Shown piece by piece: positions 8,577 through 18,548 of a stretch of 64,000 nt of DNA. Position 1 is the stretch's first letter; every line of letters begins with the position of its first letter. The stretch is taken from assembly GCA_963082975.1 (NCBI GenBank), contig OY720345.1, positions 7,280,491 through 7,344,490 on the forward strand. Reading direction: 5' to 3'. Origin of the DNA: Labia minor. Taxonomy: Eukaryota > Arthropoda > Insecta > Dermaptera > Spongiphoridae. Both the position numbers and the translations under genes were made by a program. The notes beneath the pieces are model-generated. The model was not told the origin of the DNA, ran no database searches, and saw only the letters and a program-made list of their open reading frames with translations.

Positions 8577-11318
8577 TTAATAATCGGGGTAGGGTTTCAT
8601 AAATTCAGATGAAGTTAGAGAGAGATTTGGCTCTTCACAATTCGAAATTTTCTTGACTTGGTATTTGTTATGATTCAAAGCTTGTACCACTTCATATGGC
8701 CCTAAAAACGCACTTTTAATTTTTAGACCGGGGTCGAATTGGGTTCTTTTTATGGCGACCAAATCTCCGTTTCGATACTTGATGGGTGTTTTACATTTTT
8801 TCGCATATGTTTTTTTTATTTTCTTCTTGAACTTTAAGTATGGAGTTTTTAGCTTCTTTTCGTAAATTTTATGAAATGTGTCATCATTTTCACGTTTACG
8901 TTTTGGTGTATGTGATATTTCAAGATTATCTTCTTCATTAATGGTATCTGTAATCTTAGTCAGAGCAGAATCATCTTGACTTTCATAACTTATCAATTTC
9001 ACGATATTTTCTTCTATTTTTTGATGATCTTCGTTTTCACTTATAGACTCTCTAGCTATTTGAGATTCATTTATAAATTGTTTATCGATTCCATTTATTA
9101 AATCTTGTTCTTTATTTGTCAATTTATCATTTATTAAACTATTATCATTTATTGACTCGTTAATTATCATTGAAGTTTCTTCAAATTCTTCAGAATCTTT
9201 TGTTTCTTTTATTTGTTCAGTGTTATGTGCATTTTCTATATTGATTGCATATGTTAATTGATCATTAGATTTTTTTATTTCATTTTGATCATTTAACTCT
9301 TGATTTATTTCATTTTGATCATTTACATCTTGATTTATTTCTTTTTCAGTTAATTCATCTTCTACATACTCATCAGACTTTTTCATTATTAGAGCTTCAT
9401 CTTCTTGATTATTCTTTTCATTTGTTTCCTCTTCATGCATTTCACTATCTTCAGGTATATCATTATTTTCATGTAAGTCATGTTCTTCATTAATAATTTC
9501 TTCTTCATTTTCTTCATCATGATTAATAACCTCATCAGAAAAATCTTCATTTTGTTCTTCTATTTCTTCCTCGTCAACATTTTTTGTTTTAATTTCTGAG
9601 TTTATTGATTTATTTGGTTTGTAGTTTTTAATTATGTCGGAAATTTTATCTTTATATATAGATGGTGCATCAATTTCTTCCTGAGCGTGGTCATCCTTTA
9701 GAATTGTCATTAGATCTGCTGTATCCTTAGCCTCATCTGACTTGTTTTCTTTACAAAGATTTTTTAATGTGATACTTCCTTTTTTCATTATTAATTCACA
9801 TTGTTGTAACAATTCTTGCCCAATGATTAGCTTGTAATTAATTTGGCTTTTCTTTAGTATGTATAATTTGATTTGAAAAACTTCATCGTCTATAGTGATG
9901 TTAGTTACAAAGCTGCCCGGCGAAGTTGTTGTTATATTACCGAGGCCTGTGAAAGCTTTGCTTGTTTCTGTTATTTCTGGGCTACCGATGTCATGATATA
10001 AATCTTCTCTTATGAGATTTACATCGCTTCCCGTGTCGATCAAAGCGGTGCTCTTGTTATCATGAATTGTAATTGGTATTGTATTATTTTTTTCGATCGC
10101 TAAATTTACTGAGGCTTTATTCTCACGGCATAGTCGGGCTAAATGACCAAATTTTCCACAATTGTAGCACTTAGTTCCTTTACTTTTGTCAGGGCATCTT
10201 ATTGAGAGATGTTGGTTTGAGCCGCAATTGAAACATCGTACTGGTTTTTGAAAATCTTTTGGTTGCTCTCTGGGTTTTCTCCAATCTTTTTCTAATATTT
10301 TCGTTGAGTTTGGGGTTTTATTGCTTATTTTATTTTTAATTTTTTCGTAGATCCTCAGTTTGTCTTTGAATTCGGAAAGGTTTTTGGCTCCGTATAAAAT
10401 TGATTTATTTGTTTCGTTATCCTCTATCCCGTTGATGACGTACTCAAAAAGAGATGCTTGCTCAATATTTCCTCTATTTGCCATTTCTTTCATTACTAAG
10501 AAATATTCTTGCGTAGATTCCTCTCGTCGTTTTCGTCGTTCATTCAGTGATCTATGCAAGCTGGCACTTGAAATTTTTGATCCGAATTCGCTTCTTAGTT
10601 TCTCTTTTAATGTTCGCCACGAATCGATACAAGGTTCCGACTGAATAAATAATTTTGCCAAATCAGTTAAAGATCGTTTTGCATAAATTAAAGTCTGGAG
10701 AGGGTTTAATTTTAGCAAAATCTTGATATTGTCAAACTCTTCAATCCATTTTTCTATTGGATATCCGTCCTTTCCATTGAATTTCCTGATCATCTCTTCA
10801 ATGTCTCGGAAACCAACAGAGCAATTTGAATTGAAGATTTGCTCACCTTTGTTTCTGACTATCTTAGGGTCGTCGTAATCGATTTGGTTGAGTTCATCCT
10901 CCTTTTCCTGCTGATTGTTGCCTTCGTTATCGTCGTTGATTTCTTCATCGTCGTTGGTTCCCTCGTCGTCGGATTCTTCGTTATCTTCATCGCTGTCGTC
11001 CTCCTCTTCGTATTCCAAGTGACACAAAAATGATAATATTCTTTTTCTTAAGATGTCTTCTGATGGATGGCATTTTATATTCAAGACGGGTGAAATTTTA
11101 ATTAAATCTTGCCATGTTAAATTTTGTTTCATATATTCCAATTTATTTATAAATTCTTCTGAATCTTCCGAAAAATTGAATCCTTTGAAAGATAGAATAT
11201 TTTTTCTATTCACTCTCGTTGATTTGTCGAAAATTACTGTGTTCAATATTTTAACAATTTTGAGTTTTTCTGTTTTAATTTTGTTGGCTACTTCGATCAG
11301 TTCCCTTAAGGTACTCAT
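8577..11318 (-). CDS. Gag-protease polyprotein with integrase C-terminal GPY/F tail, lacking reverse transcriptase
   Basis: The only real gene in the window: 913 residues, uninterrupted. Residues about 65-100 are weakly SAP-like (LTWQDLIKISP...RKRILSFL). Residues 102-150 are strongly acidic. Residues about 179-325 resemble the retrotransposon Gag domain (KFNGKDGYPIEKWIEEF, later SWRTLKEKLRSEFG). Two CCHC zinc knuckles follow: C362-C365-H370-C375 and C384-C387-H392-C397. A retropepsin-like protease has the catalytic D428-T-G-S with LI before it, FTGLG at 456-460 and IIGQELL at 498-504. After that no reverse transcriptase, RNase H or integrase catalytic core appears. Instead there is an acidic linker (about 570-800), a basic stretch with KRKR at 806-809, and an integrase C-terminal module: NGDLVAIKR at 850-858, FLGPY at 871-875, and a final SSEFMKPY. 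Gag would form particles and protease would process them; polymerase must come from elsewhere. The start at 11318 is the first ATG in frame, about 71 nt after the primer binding site. Domain calls are by eye. Confidence 0.93.
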   Translation of the reverse strand: MSTLRELIEVANKIKTEKLKIVKILNTVIFDKSTRVNRKNILSFKGFNFSEDSEEFINKLEYMKQNLTWQDLIKISPVLNIKCHPSEDILRKRILSFLCHLEYEEEDDSDEDNEESDDEGTNDDEEINDDNEGNNQQEKEDELNQIDYDDPKIVRNKGEQIFNSNCSVGFRDIEEMIRKFNGKDGYPIEKWIEEFDNIKILLKLNPLQTLIYAKRSLTDLAKLFIQSEPCIDSWRTLKEKLRSEFGSKISSASLHRSLNERRKRREESTQEYFLVMKEMANRGNIEQASLFEYVINGIEDNETNKSILYGAKNLSEFKDKLRIYEKIKNKISNKTPNSTKILEKDWRKPREQPKDFQKPVRCFNCGSNQHLSIRCPDKSKGTKCYNCGKFGHLARLCRENKASVNLAIEKNNTIPITIHDNKSTALIDTGSDVNLIREDLYHDIGSPEITETSKAFTGLGNITTTSPGSFVTNITIDDEVFQIKLYILKKSQINYKLIIGQELLQQCELIMKKGSITLKNLCKENKSDEAKDTADLMTILKDDHAQEEIDAPSIYKDKISDIIKNYKPNKSINSEIKTKNVDEEEIEEQNEDFSDEVINHDEENEEEIINEEHDLHENNDIPEDSEMHEEETNEKNNQEDEALIMKKSDEYVEDELTEKEINQDVNDQNEINQELNDQNEIKKSNDQLTYAINIENAHNTEQIKETKDSEEFEETSMIINESINDNSLINDKLTNKEQDLINGIDKQFINESQIARESISENEDHQKIEENIVKLISYESQDDSALTKITDTINEEDNLEISHTPKRKRENDDTFHKIYEKKLKTPYLKFKKKIKKTYAKKCKTPIKYRNGDLVAIKRTQFDPGLKIKSAFLGPYEVVQALNHNKYQVKKISNCEEPNLSLTSSEFMKPYPDY
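9277..9340 (-). repeat. In-frame 30-bp tandem duplication inside the acidic linker
   Basis: The 30-bp unit around cattttgatcattta (9281-9310) is repeated at 9311-9340. In the protein this gives two 10-residue units, INQDVNDQNE and INQELNDQNE, near residues 660-680. It shows the linker growing by slippage while keeping its frame. Confidence 0.85.
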
Positions 11319-11389
11319 TCTGAGTTAGAGAATTATTTTTGGCGCGTTATTATTTAAAATCCCAGCCACTTTGTGGATATTTAATTCAA
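11319..11389 (-). other. 5' leader of the retrotransposon
   Basis: About 71 nt lie between the primer binding site and the Gag start codon. No upstream in-frame ATG is seen. RNA packaging signals in LTR elements usually lie in this region or early gag, but none can be identified by sight here. Confidence 0.6.
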
Positions 11390-11407
11390 ATCCCGGACGA
11401 GCCCCCA
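11390..11407 (-). promoter_or_regulatory. Primer binding site for tRNA-Pro
   Basis: The plus strand reads atcccggacgagccccca, the 3' end of a proline tRNA including CCA. The element strand is therefore an 18-nt complement (tggggg...) to that tRNA. It lies 3 nt (att, 11408-11410) inside the 5' LTR, where the minus-strand primer should bind. This fixes the element's orientation independently of the ORF. The match to tRNA-Pro is from memory of the conserved tRNA end. Confidence 0.9.
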
Positions 11408-11632
11408 ATTTGTGGGATTTCTTGATTTAGGGAAAATGATCAGAGAGTCGTAGATTTAATATAAATTTATTAACGGAAGAGTTTTATAAAGATTTAATCA
11501 ATTTAAAGGGAATTCAAGCAGAGTGACATTAAGATAATAATAAAGTCGGCTTACGTACTTTCTGGAGAGTCAGCAAATCACTTAACACTTTTGGCACTTG
11601 GAGTAAAATAGTAGTATCTTCAATCGAATGTA

Positions 11633-11668
11633 CTGGAGGCGCTGGATGAACTGGAGGCGCTGGATGAA
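11633..11668. repeat. 18-bp tandem duplication private to the 5' LTR
   Basis: The unit ctggaggcgctggatgaa occurs twice here and once in the 3' LTR (7902-7919). This accounts exactly for the 571 versus 553 bp length difference. It probably arose after insertion by slippage, because both LTRs are normally copied from one template. Confidence 0.95.
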
Positions 11669-11866
11669 CTGCCTTTTGGAGGCTGATCGTCTGATATATA
11701 ATTAGTCAATGTCTTAAAGTCACTCTTTACATTATCCGGGTTTATAATCGAATACAAAAATTATTGGCTATGTCTAAGGGTTTAATAACTAGGTAATTCA
11801 AGAGAGGACTTCATGATGCGTTGATTGACTGTTTTACTTATGTGTTCAGACACTTGGGTCGACCTC

Positions 11867-11872
11867 TTTATA
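11867..11872 (-). promoter_or_regulatory. Candidate TATA box in the 5' LTR
   Basis: The element strand reads TATAAAGAGG, preceded by ACCCAGG. The same motif is at 8118-8123 in the 3' LTR. Transcription would start some 25-30 nt downstream, toward lower coordinates. No convincing initiator was identified. Motif match only. Confidence 0.45.
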
Positions 11873-11981
11873 CCTGGGTAGAAGCCTTTACGCGGCGTCT
11901 TAAGTTTACAGGCCCCGCCCATTGAGTGCGACGTGGCTCGCCGCCATCTCGCTTGGTCTGGGGGGAAATATCAAACCCGCA

Positions 11982-11985
11982 TATA
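11982..11985. repeat. Target site duplication (TATA), right copy
   Basis: The bases tata immediately follow the CA end of the element and match 7676-7679. The satellite then resumes in the right phase with taattcataaattta. Confidence 0.85.
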
Positions 11986-12786
11986 TAATTCATAAATTTA
12001 TATTTTCTATTTAAAAAAGTAGCAATTTAGCAAATATTTAAGTGAAAAATGTCGTTTTTTCAATGAAATCCACGAAAATAATTAAGATATCAGAGAAATT
12101 TTAATTTATACGTTTTTAGAATCCTAAATAAATGTAAATCATATATAATTCATAAATTTATATTTTCTATTTAAAAAAGTAGCAATTTAGCAAATATTTA
12201 AGTGAAAAATGTCGTTTTTTCTATGAAATCCACGAAAATAATATAGATATCAGAGAAATTTTAATTTATTTGTCTTTAGAATCAAAAATAAATGTAAATC
12301 ATATATAATTCATAAATTTATATTTTCTATTTAAAAAAGTAGCAATTTAGCAAATATTTAAGTGAAAAATGTCGTTTTTTCTATGAAATCCACGAAAATA
12401 ATTAAGATATCAGAGAAATTTTAATTTATTTGTCTTTAGAATCAAAAATAAATGTAAATCATATATAATTCATAAATTTATATTTTATATTTAAAAAAGT
12501 AGCAATTTAGCAAATATTTAAGTGAAAAATGTCGTTTTTTCTATGAAATCCACGAAAATAATTAAGATATCAGAGAAATTTTAATTTATTTGTCTTTAGA
12601 ATCAAAAATAAATGTAAATCATATATAATTCATAAATTTATATTTTCTATTTAAAAAAGTAGCAATTTAGCAAATATTTAAGTGAAAAATGTCGTTTATT
12701 CTATGAAATCCAACGAAAATAATTGAGATATCAGAGAAATTTTAATTTATACGTTTTTAGAATCCTAAATAAATGTAAATCATATA

Positions 12787-15700
12787 TAATTCATAAATTT
12801 ATCATTTGTACTTAAAAAAGTAGTAATTTAGCTAATATTTTAGTGAAAAATGTAGTTTTTTCAATGAAATCCACGAAAATAATTAAGATATCAGAGAAAT
12901 TTTAATTTATACGTTTTTAGAATCCTAAATAAATGTAAATCATATATAATTCATAAATGTATATTTTCTATTTAAAAAAGTAGCAATTTAGCTAATATTT
13001 TAGTGAAAAATGTAGTTTTTTCAATGAAATTCACGAAAATAATTGAGATTTCCTTGAAATTTTAATTTCTACGTTTTTAGAATCAAAAATAAATGTAAAT
13101 CATATATAATTCATAAATTTATCATTTGTACTTAAAAAAGTAGTAATTTAGATAATATTTTAGTGAAAAATGTAGTTTTTTCAATGAAATCCACGAAAAT
13201 AATTAAGATATCAGAGAAATTTTAATTTATACGTTTTTAGAATGCTAAATAAATGTAAATCATATATAATTCATAAATTTATATTTTCTATTTAAAAAAG
13301 TATCAATTTAGCAAATATTTAAGTGAAAAATGTCGTTTTTTCTATGAAATCCACGAAAATAATTGAGATTTCGATCAAATTTTAATTTATACGTTTTTAG
13401 AATCCTAAATAAATGTAAATCATATATAATTCATAAATTTATATTTTCTATTTAAAAAAGTAGCAATTTAGCAAATATTTAAGTGAAAAATGTCGTTTTT
13501 TCAATGAAATCCACGAAAATAATTGAGATATCAGAGAAATTTTAATTTATTTGTCTTTAGAATCAAAAATAAATGTAAATCATATATAATTCATAAATTT
13601 ATCATTTGTACTTAAAAAAGTAGTAATTTAGCTAATATTTTAGTGAAAAATGTCGTTTTGTCAATGAAATCCACGAAAATAATTAAGATATCAGAGAAAT
13701 TTTAATTTATTTGTCTTTAGAATCAAAAATAAATGTAAATCATATATAATTCATAAATTTATATTTTCTATTTAAAAAAGTAGCAATTTAGCAAATATTT
13801 AAGTGAAAAATGTCGTTTTTTCAATGAAATCCACGAAAATAATTAAGATATCAGAGAAATTTTAATTTATACGTTTTTAGAATCCTAAATAAATGTAAAT
13901 CATATATAATTCATAAATTTATATTTTCTATTTAAAAAAGTAGCAATTTAGCAAATATTTAAGTGAAAAATGTCTTTTTTTCTATGAAATCCACGAAAAT
14001 AATTAAGATATCAGAGAAATTTTAATTTATTTGTCTTTAGAATCAAAAATAAATGTAAATCATATATAATTCATAAATTTATATTTTATATTTAAAAAAG
14101 TAGCAATTTAGCAAATATTTAAGTGAAAAATGTCGTTTTTTCTATGAAATCCACGAAAATAATTAAGATATCAGAGAAATTTTAATTTATTTGTCTTTAG
14201 AATCAAAAATAAATGTAAATCATATATAATTCATAAATTTATATTTTCTATTTAAAAAAGTAGCAATTTAGCAAATATTTAAGTGAAAAATGTCGTTTTT
14301 TCTATGAAATCCACGAAAATAATTGAGATTTCGATCAAATTTTAATTTATACGTTTTTAGAATCCTAAATAAATGTAAATCATATATAATTCATAAATTT
14401 ATATTTTCTATTTAAAAAAGTAGCAATTTAGCAAATATTTAAGTGAAAAATGTCGTTTTTTCTATGAAATCCACGAAAATAATTAAGATATCAGAGAAAT
14501 TTTAATTTATTTGTCTTTAGAATCAAAAATAAATGTAAATCATATATAATTCATAAATTTATATTTTCTATTTAAAAAAGTAGCAATTTAGCAAATATTT
14601 AAGTGAAAAATGTCGTTTTTTCTATGAAATCCACGAAAATAATTGAGATTTCGATCAAATTTTAATTTATACGTTTTTAGAATCCTAAATAAATGTAAAT
14701 CATATATAATTCATAAATTTATATTTTCTATTTAAAAAAGTAGCAATTTAGCAAATATTTAAGTGAAAAATGTCGTTTTTTCAATGAAATCCACGAAAAT
14801 AATTGAGATATCAGAGAAATTTTAATTTATTTGTCTTTAGAATCAAAAATAAATGTAAATCATATATAATTCATAAATTTATCATTTGTACTTAAAAAAG
14901 TAGTAATTTAGCTAATATTTTAGTGAAAAATGTAGTTTTTTCAATGAAATCCACGAAAATAATTAAGATATCAGAGAAATTTTAATTTATACGTTTTTAG
15001 AATCCTAAATAAATGTAAATCATATATAATTCATAAATGTATATTTTCTATTTAAAAAAGTAGCAATTTAGCTAATATTTTAGTGAAAAATGTAGTTTTT
15101 TCAATGAAATTCACGAAAATAATTGAGATTTCCTTGAAATTTTAATTTCTACGTTTTTAGAATCAAAAATAAATGTAAATCATATATAATTCATAAATTT
15201 ATCATTTGTACTTAAAAAAGTAGTAATTTAGCTAATATTTTAGTGAAAAATGTCGTTTTTTCTATGAAATCCACGAAAATAATTAAGATATCAGAGAAAT
15301 TTTAATTTATTTGTCTTTAGAATCAAAAATAAATGTAAATCATATATAATTCATAAATTTATATTTTCTATTTAAAAAAGTATCAATTTAGCAAATATTT
15401 AAGTGAAAAATGTCGTTTTTTCTATGAAATCCACGAAAATAATTGAGATTTCAATCAAATTTTAATTTATACGTTTTTAGAATCCTAAATAAATGTAAAT
15501 AATATATAATTCATAAATTTATCATTTGTACTTAAAAAAGTAGTAATTTAGCTAATATTTTAGTGAAAAATGTAGTTTTTTCAATGAAATCCACGAAAAT
15601 AATTAAGATATCAGAGAAATTTTAATTTATACGTTTTTAGAATCCTAAATAAATGTAAATCATATATAATTCATAAATTTATATTTTCTATTTAAAAAAG

Positions 15701-16946
15701 TAGTAATTTAGCTAATATTTTAGTGAAAAATGTCGTTTTTTCTATGAAATCCACGAAAATAATTGAGATATCAGAGAAATTTTAATTTATTTGTCTTTAG
15801 AATCAAAAATAAATGTAAATCATATATAATTCATAAATTTATCATTTGTACTTAAAAAAGTAGTAATTTAGCTAATATTTTAGTGAAAAATGTAGTTTTT
15901 TCAATGAAATCCACGAAAATAATTAAGATATCAGAGAAATTTTAATTTATACGTTTTTAGAATCCTAAATAAATGTAAATCATATATAATTCATAAATTT
16001 ATATTTTCTATTTAAAAAAGTAGCAATTTAGCAAATATTTAAGTGAAAAATGTCGTTTTTTCAATGAAATCCACGAAAATAATTAAGATATCAGAGAAAT
16101 TTTAATTTATACGTTTTTAGAATCCTAAATAAATGTAAATCATATATAATTCATAAATTTATATTTTCTATTTAAAAAAGTAGCAATTTAGCAAATATTT
16201 AAGTGAAAAATGTCGTTTTTTCTATGAAATCCACGAAAATAATTAAGATATCAGAGAAATTTTAATTTATTTGTCTTTAGAATCAAAAATAAATGTAAAT
16301 CATATATAATTCATAAATTTATATTTTATATTTAAAAAAGTAGCAATTTAGCAAATATTTAAGTGAAAAATGTCGTTTTTTCTATGAAATCCACGAAAAT
16401 AATTAAGATATCAGAGAAATTTTAATTTATTTGTCTTTAGAATCAAAAATAAATGTAAATCATATATAATTCATAAATTTATATTTTCTATTTAAAAAAG
16501 TAGCAATTTAGCAAATATTTAAGTGAAAAATGTCGTTTTTTCTATGAAATCCACGAAAATAATTAAGATATCAGAGAAATTTTAATTTATTTGTCTTTAG
16601 AATCAAAAATAAATGTAAATCATATATAATTCATAAATTTATATTTTCTATTTAAAAAAGTAGCAATTTAGCAAATATTTAAGTGAAAAATGTCGTTTTT
16701 TCTATGAAATCCACGAAAATAATTAAGATATCAGAGAAATTTTAATTTATTTGTCTTTAGAATCAAAAATAAATGTAAATCATATATAATTCATAAATTT
16801 ATATTTTCTATTTAAAAAAGTAGCAATTTAGCAAATATTTAAGTGAAAAATGTCGTTTATTCTATGAAATCCAACGAAAATAATTGAGATATCAGAGAAA
16901 TTTTAATTTATACGTTTTTAGAATCCTAAATAAATGTAAATCATAT
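12787..16946. repeat. Higher-order segment related to 17107-21250 (offset about 4,321 bp)
   Basis: Rare private variants recur in order. The 1-bp insertion ccaacg occurs at about 12711 and 16872, gaatgctaaat at 13240 and 17561, gtcgttttgtcaatg at 13652 and 17973, and gtctttttttctatg at about 13972 and 18293. From gaatgctaaat onward the offset is 27 monomers plus the inserted base; the ccaacg pair is one monomer closer, so one monomer has been gained or lost between copies. Boundaries are approximate. Confidence 0.7.
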
Positions 16947-18548
16947 ATAATTCATAAATTTATATTTTCTATTTAAAAAAGTAGCAATTTAGCAAATATT
17001 TAAGTGAAAAATGTCGTTTTTTCAATGAAATCCACGAAAATAATTGAGATATCAGAGAAATTTTAATTTATTTGTCTTTAGAATCAAAAATAAATGTAAA
17101 TCATATATAATTCATAAATTTATCATTTGTACTTAAAAAAGTAGTAATTTAGCTAATATTTTAGTGAAAAATGTAGTTTTTTCAATGAAATCCACGAAAA
17201 TAATTAAGATATCAGAGAAATTTTAATTTATACGTTTTTAGAATCCTAAATAAATGTAAATCATATATAATTCATAAATGTATATTTTCTATTTAAAAAA
17301 GTAGCAATTTAGCTAATATTTTAGTGAAAAATGTAGTTTTTTCAATGAAATTCACGAAAATAATTGAGATTTCCTTGAAATTTTAATTTCTACGTTTTTA
17401 GAATCAAAAATAAATGTAAATCATATATAATTCATAAATTTATCATTTGTACTTAAAAAAGTAGTAATTTAGATAATATTTTAGTGAAAAATGTAGTTTT
17501 TTCAATGAAATCCACGAAAATAATTAAGATATCAGAGAAATTTTAATTTATACGTTTTTAGAATGCTAAATAAATGTAAATCATATATAATTCATAAATT
17601 TATATTTTCTATTTAAAAAAGTATCAATTTAGCAAATATTTAAGTGAAAAATGTCGTTTTTTCTATGAAATCCACGAAAATAATTGAGATTTCGATCAAA
17701 TTTTAATTTATACGTTTTTAGAATCCTAAATAAATGTAAATCATATATAATTCATAAATTTATATTTTCTATTTAAAAAAGTAGCAATTTAGCAAATATT
17801 TAAGTGAAAAATGTCGTTTTTTCAATGAAATCCACGAAAATAATTGAGATATCAGAGAAATTTTAATTTATTTGTCTTTAGAATCAAAAATAAATGTAAA
17901 TCATATATAATTCATAAATTTATCATTTGTACTTAAAAAAGTAGTAATTTAGCTAATATTTTAGTGAAAAATGTCGTTTTGTCAATGAAATCCACGAAAA
18001 TAATTAAGATATCAGAGAAATTTTAATTTATTTGTCTTTAGAATCAAAAATAAATGTAAATCATATATAATTCATAAATTTATATTTTCTATTTAAAAAA
18101 GTAGCAATTTAGCAAATATTTAAGTGAAAAATGTCGTTTTTTCAATGAAATCCACGAAAATAATTAAGATATCAGAGAAATTTTAATTTATACGTTTTTA
18201 GAATCCTAAATAAATGTAAATCATATATAATTCATAAATTTATATTTTCTATTTAAAAAAGTAGCAATTTAGCAAATATTTAAGTGAAAAATGTCTTTTT
18301 TTCTATGAAATCCACGAAAATAATTAAGATATCAGAGAAATTTTAATTTATTTGTCTTTAGAATCAAAAATAAATGTAAATCATATATAATTCATAAATT
18401 TATATTTTATATTTAAAAAAGTAGCAATTTAGCAAATATTTAAGTGAAAAATGTCGTTTTTTCTATGAAATCCACGAAAATAATTAAGATATCAGAGAAA
18501 TTTTAATTTATTTGTCTTTAGAATCAAAAATAAATGTAAATCATATAT

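Larger units (their letters stand above)
7680..11981 (-). mobile_element. Non-autonomous Ty3/gypsy-like LTR retrotransposon (gag-protease plus integrase C-terminus)
   Basis: A complete 4,302-bp insertion in satellite DNA. Direct LTRs of 553 and 571 bp begin TG and end CA and are flanked by a TATA duplication. On the minus strand the order is 5' LTR, an 18-nt tRNA-Pro primer binding site 3 nt inside it, a leader of about 71 nt, one 913-codon ORF, a 344-nt 3' untranslated region and the 3' LTR. Reverse transcriptase, RNase H and the integrase catalytic core are absent, so movement would need enzymes in trans. The tRNA-Pro site, 4-bp duplication, CCHC knuckles and GPY/F ending all fit Ty3/gypsy rather than copia or BEL/Pao. 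The ORF is open and the LTRs are almost identical, so the insertion is young. Only one copy occurs in this window. Confidence 0.95.
11411..11981 (-). repeat. 5' LTR of the retrotransposon (571 bp)
   Basis: Identical to the left LTR by eye except for one substitution and an extra 18-bp copy (ctggaggcgctggatgaa at 11633-11650 and 11651-11668). It begins TG and ends CA. On the element strand its first part, near 11900-11981, is G/C-rich compared with the satellite and would be U3, followed by a TATA-like box. It acts as promoter for the genomic RNA and the Gag-protease mRNA. Confidence 0.95.

Noticed and set aside
8421-8612. 63-codon plus-strand ORF
   Set aside because: It lies in the pyrimidine-rich tandem repeat and overlaps the end of the real gene. 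Its product is low-complexity F, L, H and Y, so it is a composition artefact.
10360-10644. 94-codon plus-strand ORF
   Set aside because: Antisense to the Gag coding region, with no recognisable domain. A shadow of the real frame.
10869-10883. YDD at residues 148-150 as a reverse transcriptase active site
   Set aside because: It sits in an acidic low-complexity part of Gag, upstream of the zinc knuckles, with none of the flanking RT motifs.
10839-11033. 64-codon hydrophobic plus-strand ORF
   Set aside because: Antisense of the acidic Gag segment. E/D codons read backwards give V, F, I and L, so the apparent membrane protein is an artefact.
11053-11328. 91-codon plus-strand ORF
   Set aside because: Antisense to the N-terminal Gag region, without independent support.
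11390-11407. Partial tRNA-Pro gene
   Set aside because: Only the 18 terminal bases with CCA are present and they lie just inside the LTR. This is a primer binding site, not a tRNA gene.
7681-11980. Element limits giving a 6-bp atatat duplication
   Set aside because: Shifting the limits by one base each side gives TG and CA termini and a 4-bp tata duplication, which fits the family better. The sequence alone cannot separate the two absolutely.
7680-11981. Endogenous retrovirus with an envelope gene, or a domesticated gag gene
   Set aside because: There is no second ORF and no envelope-like signal or membrane segment. Paired young LTRs with a target duplication make it a mobile element rather than a host gene.
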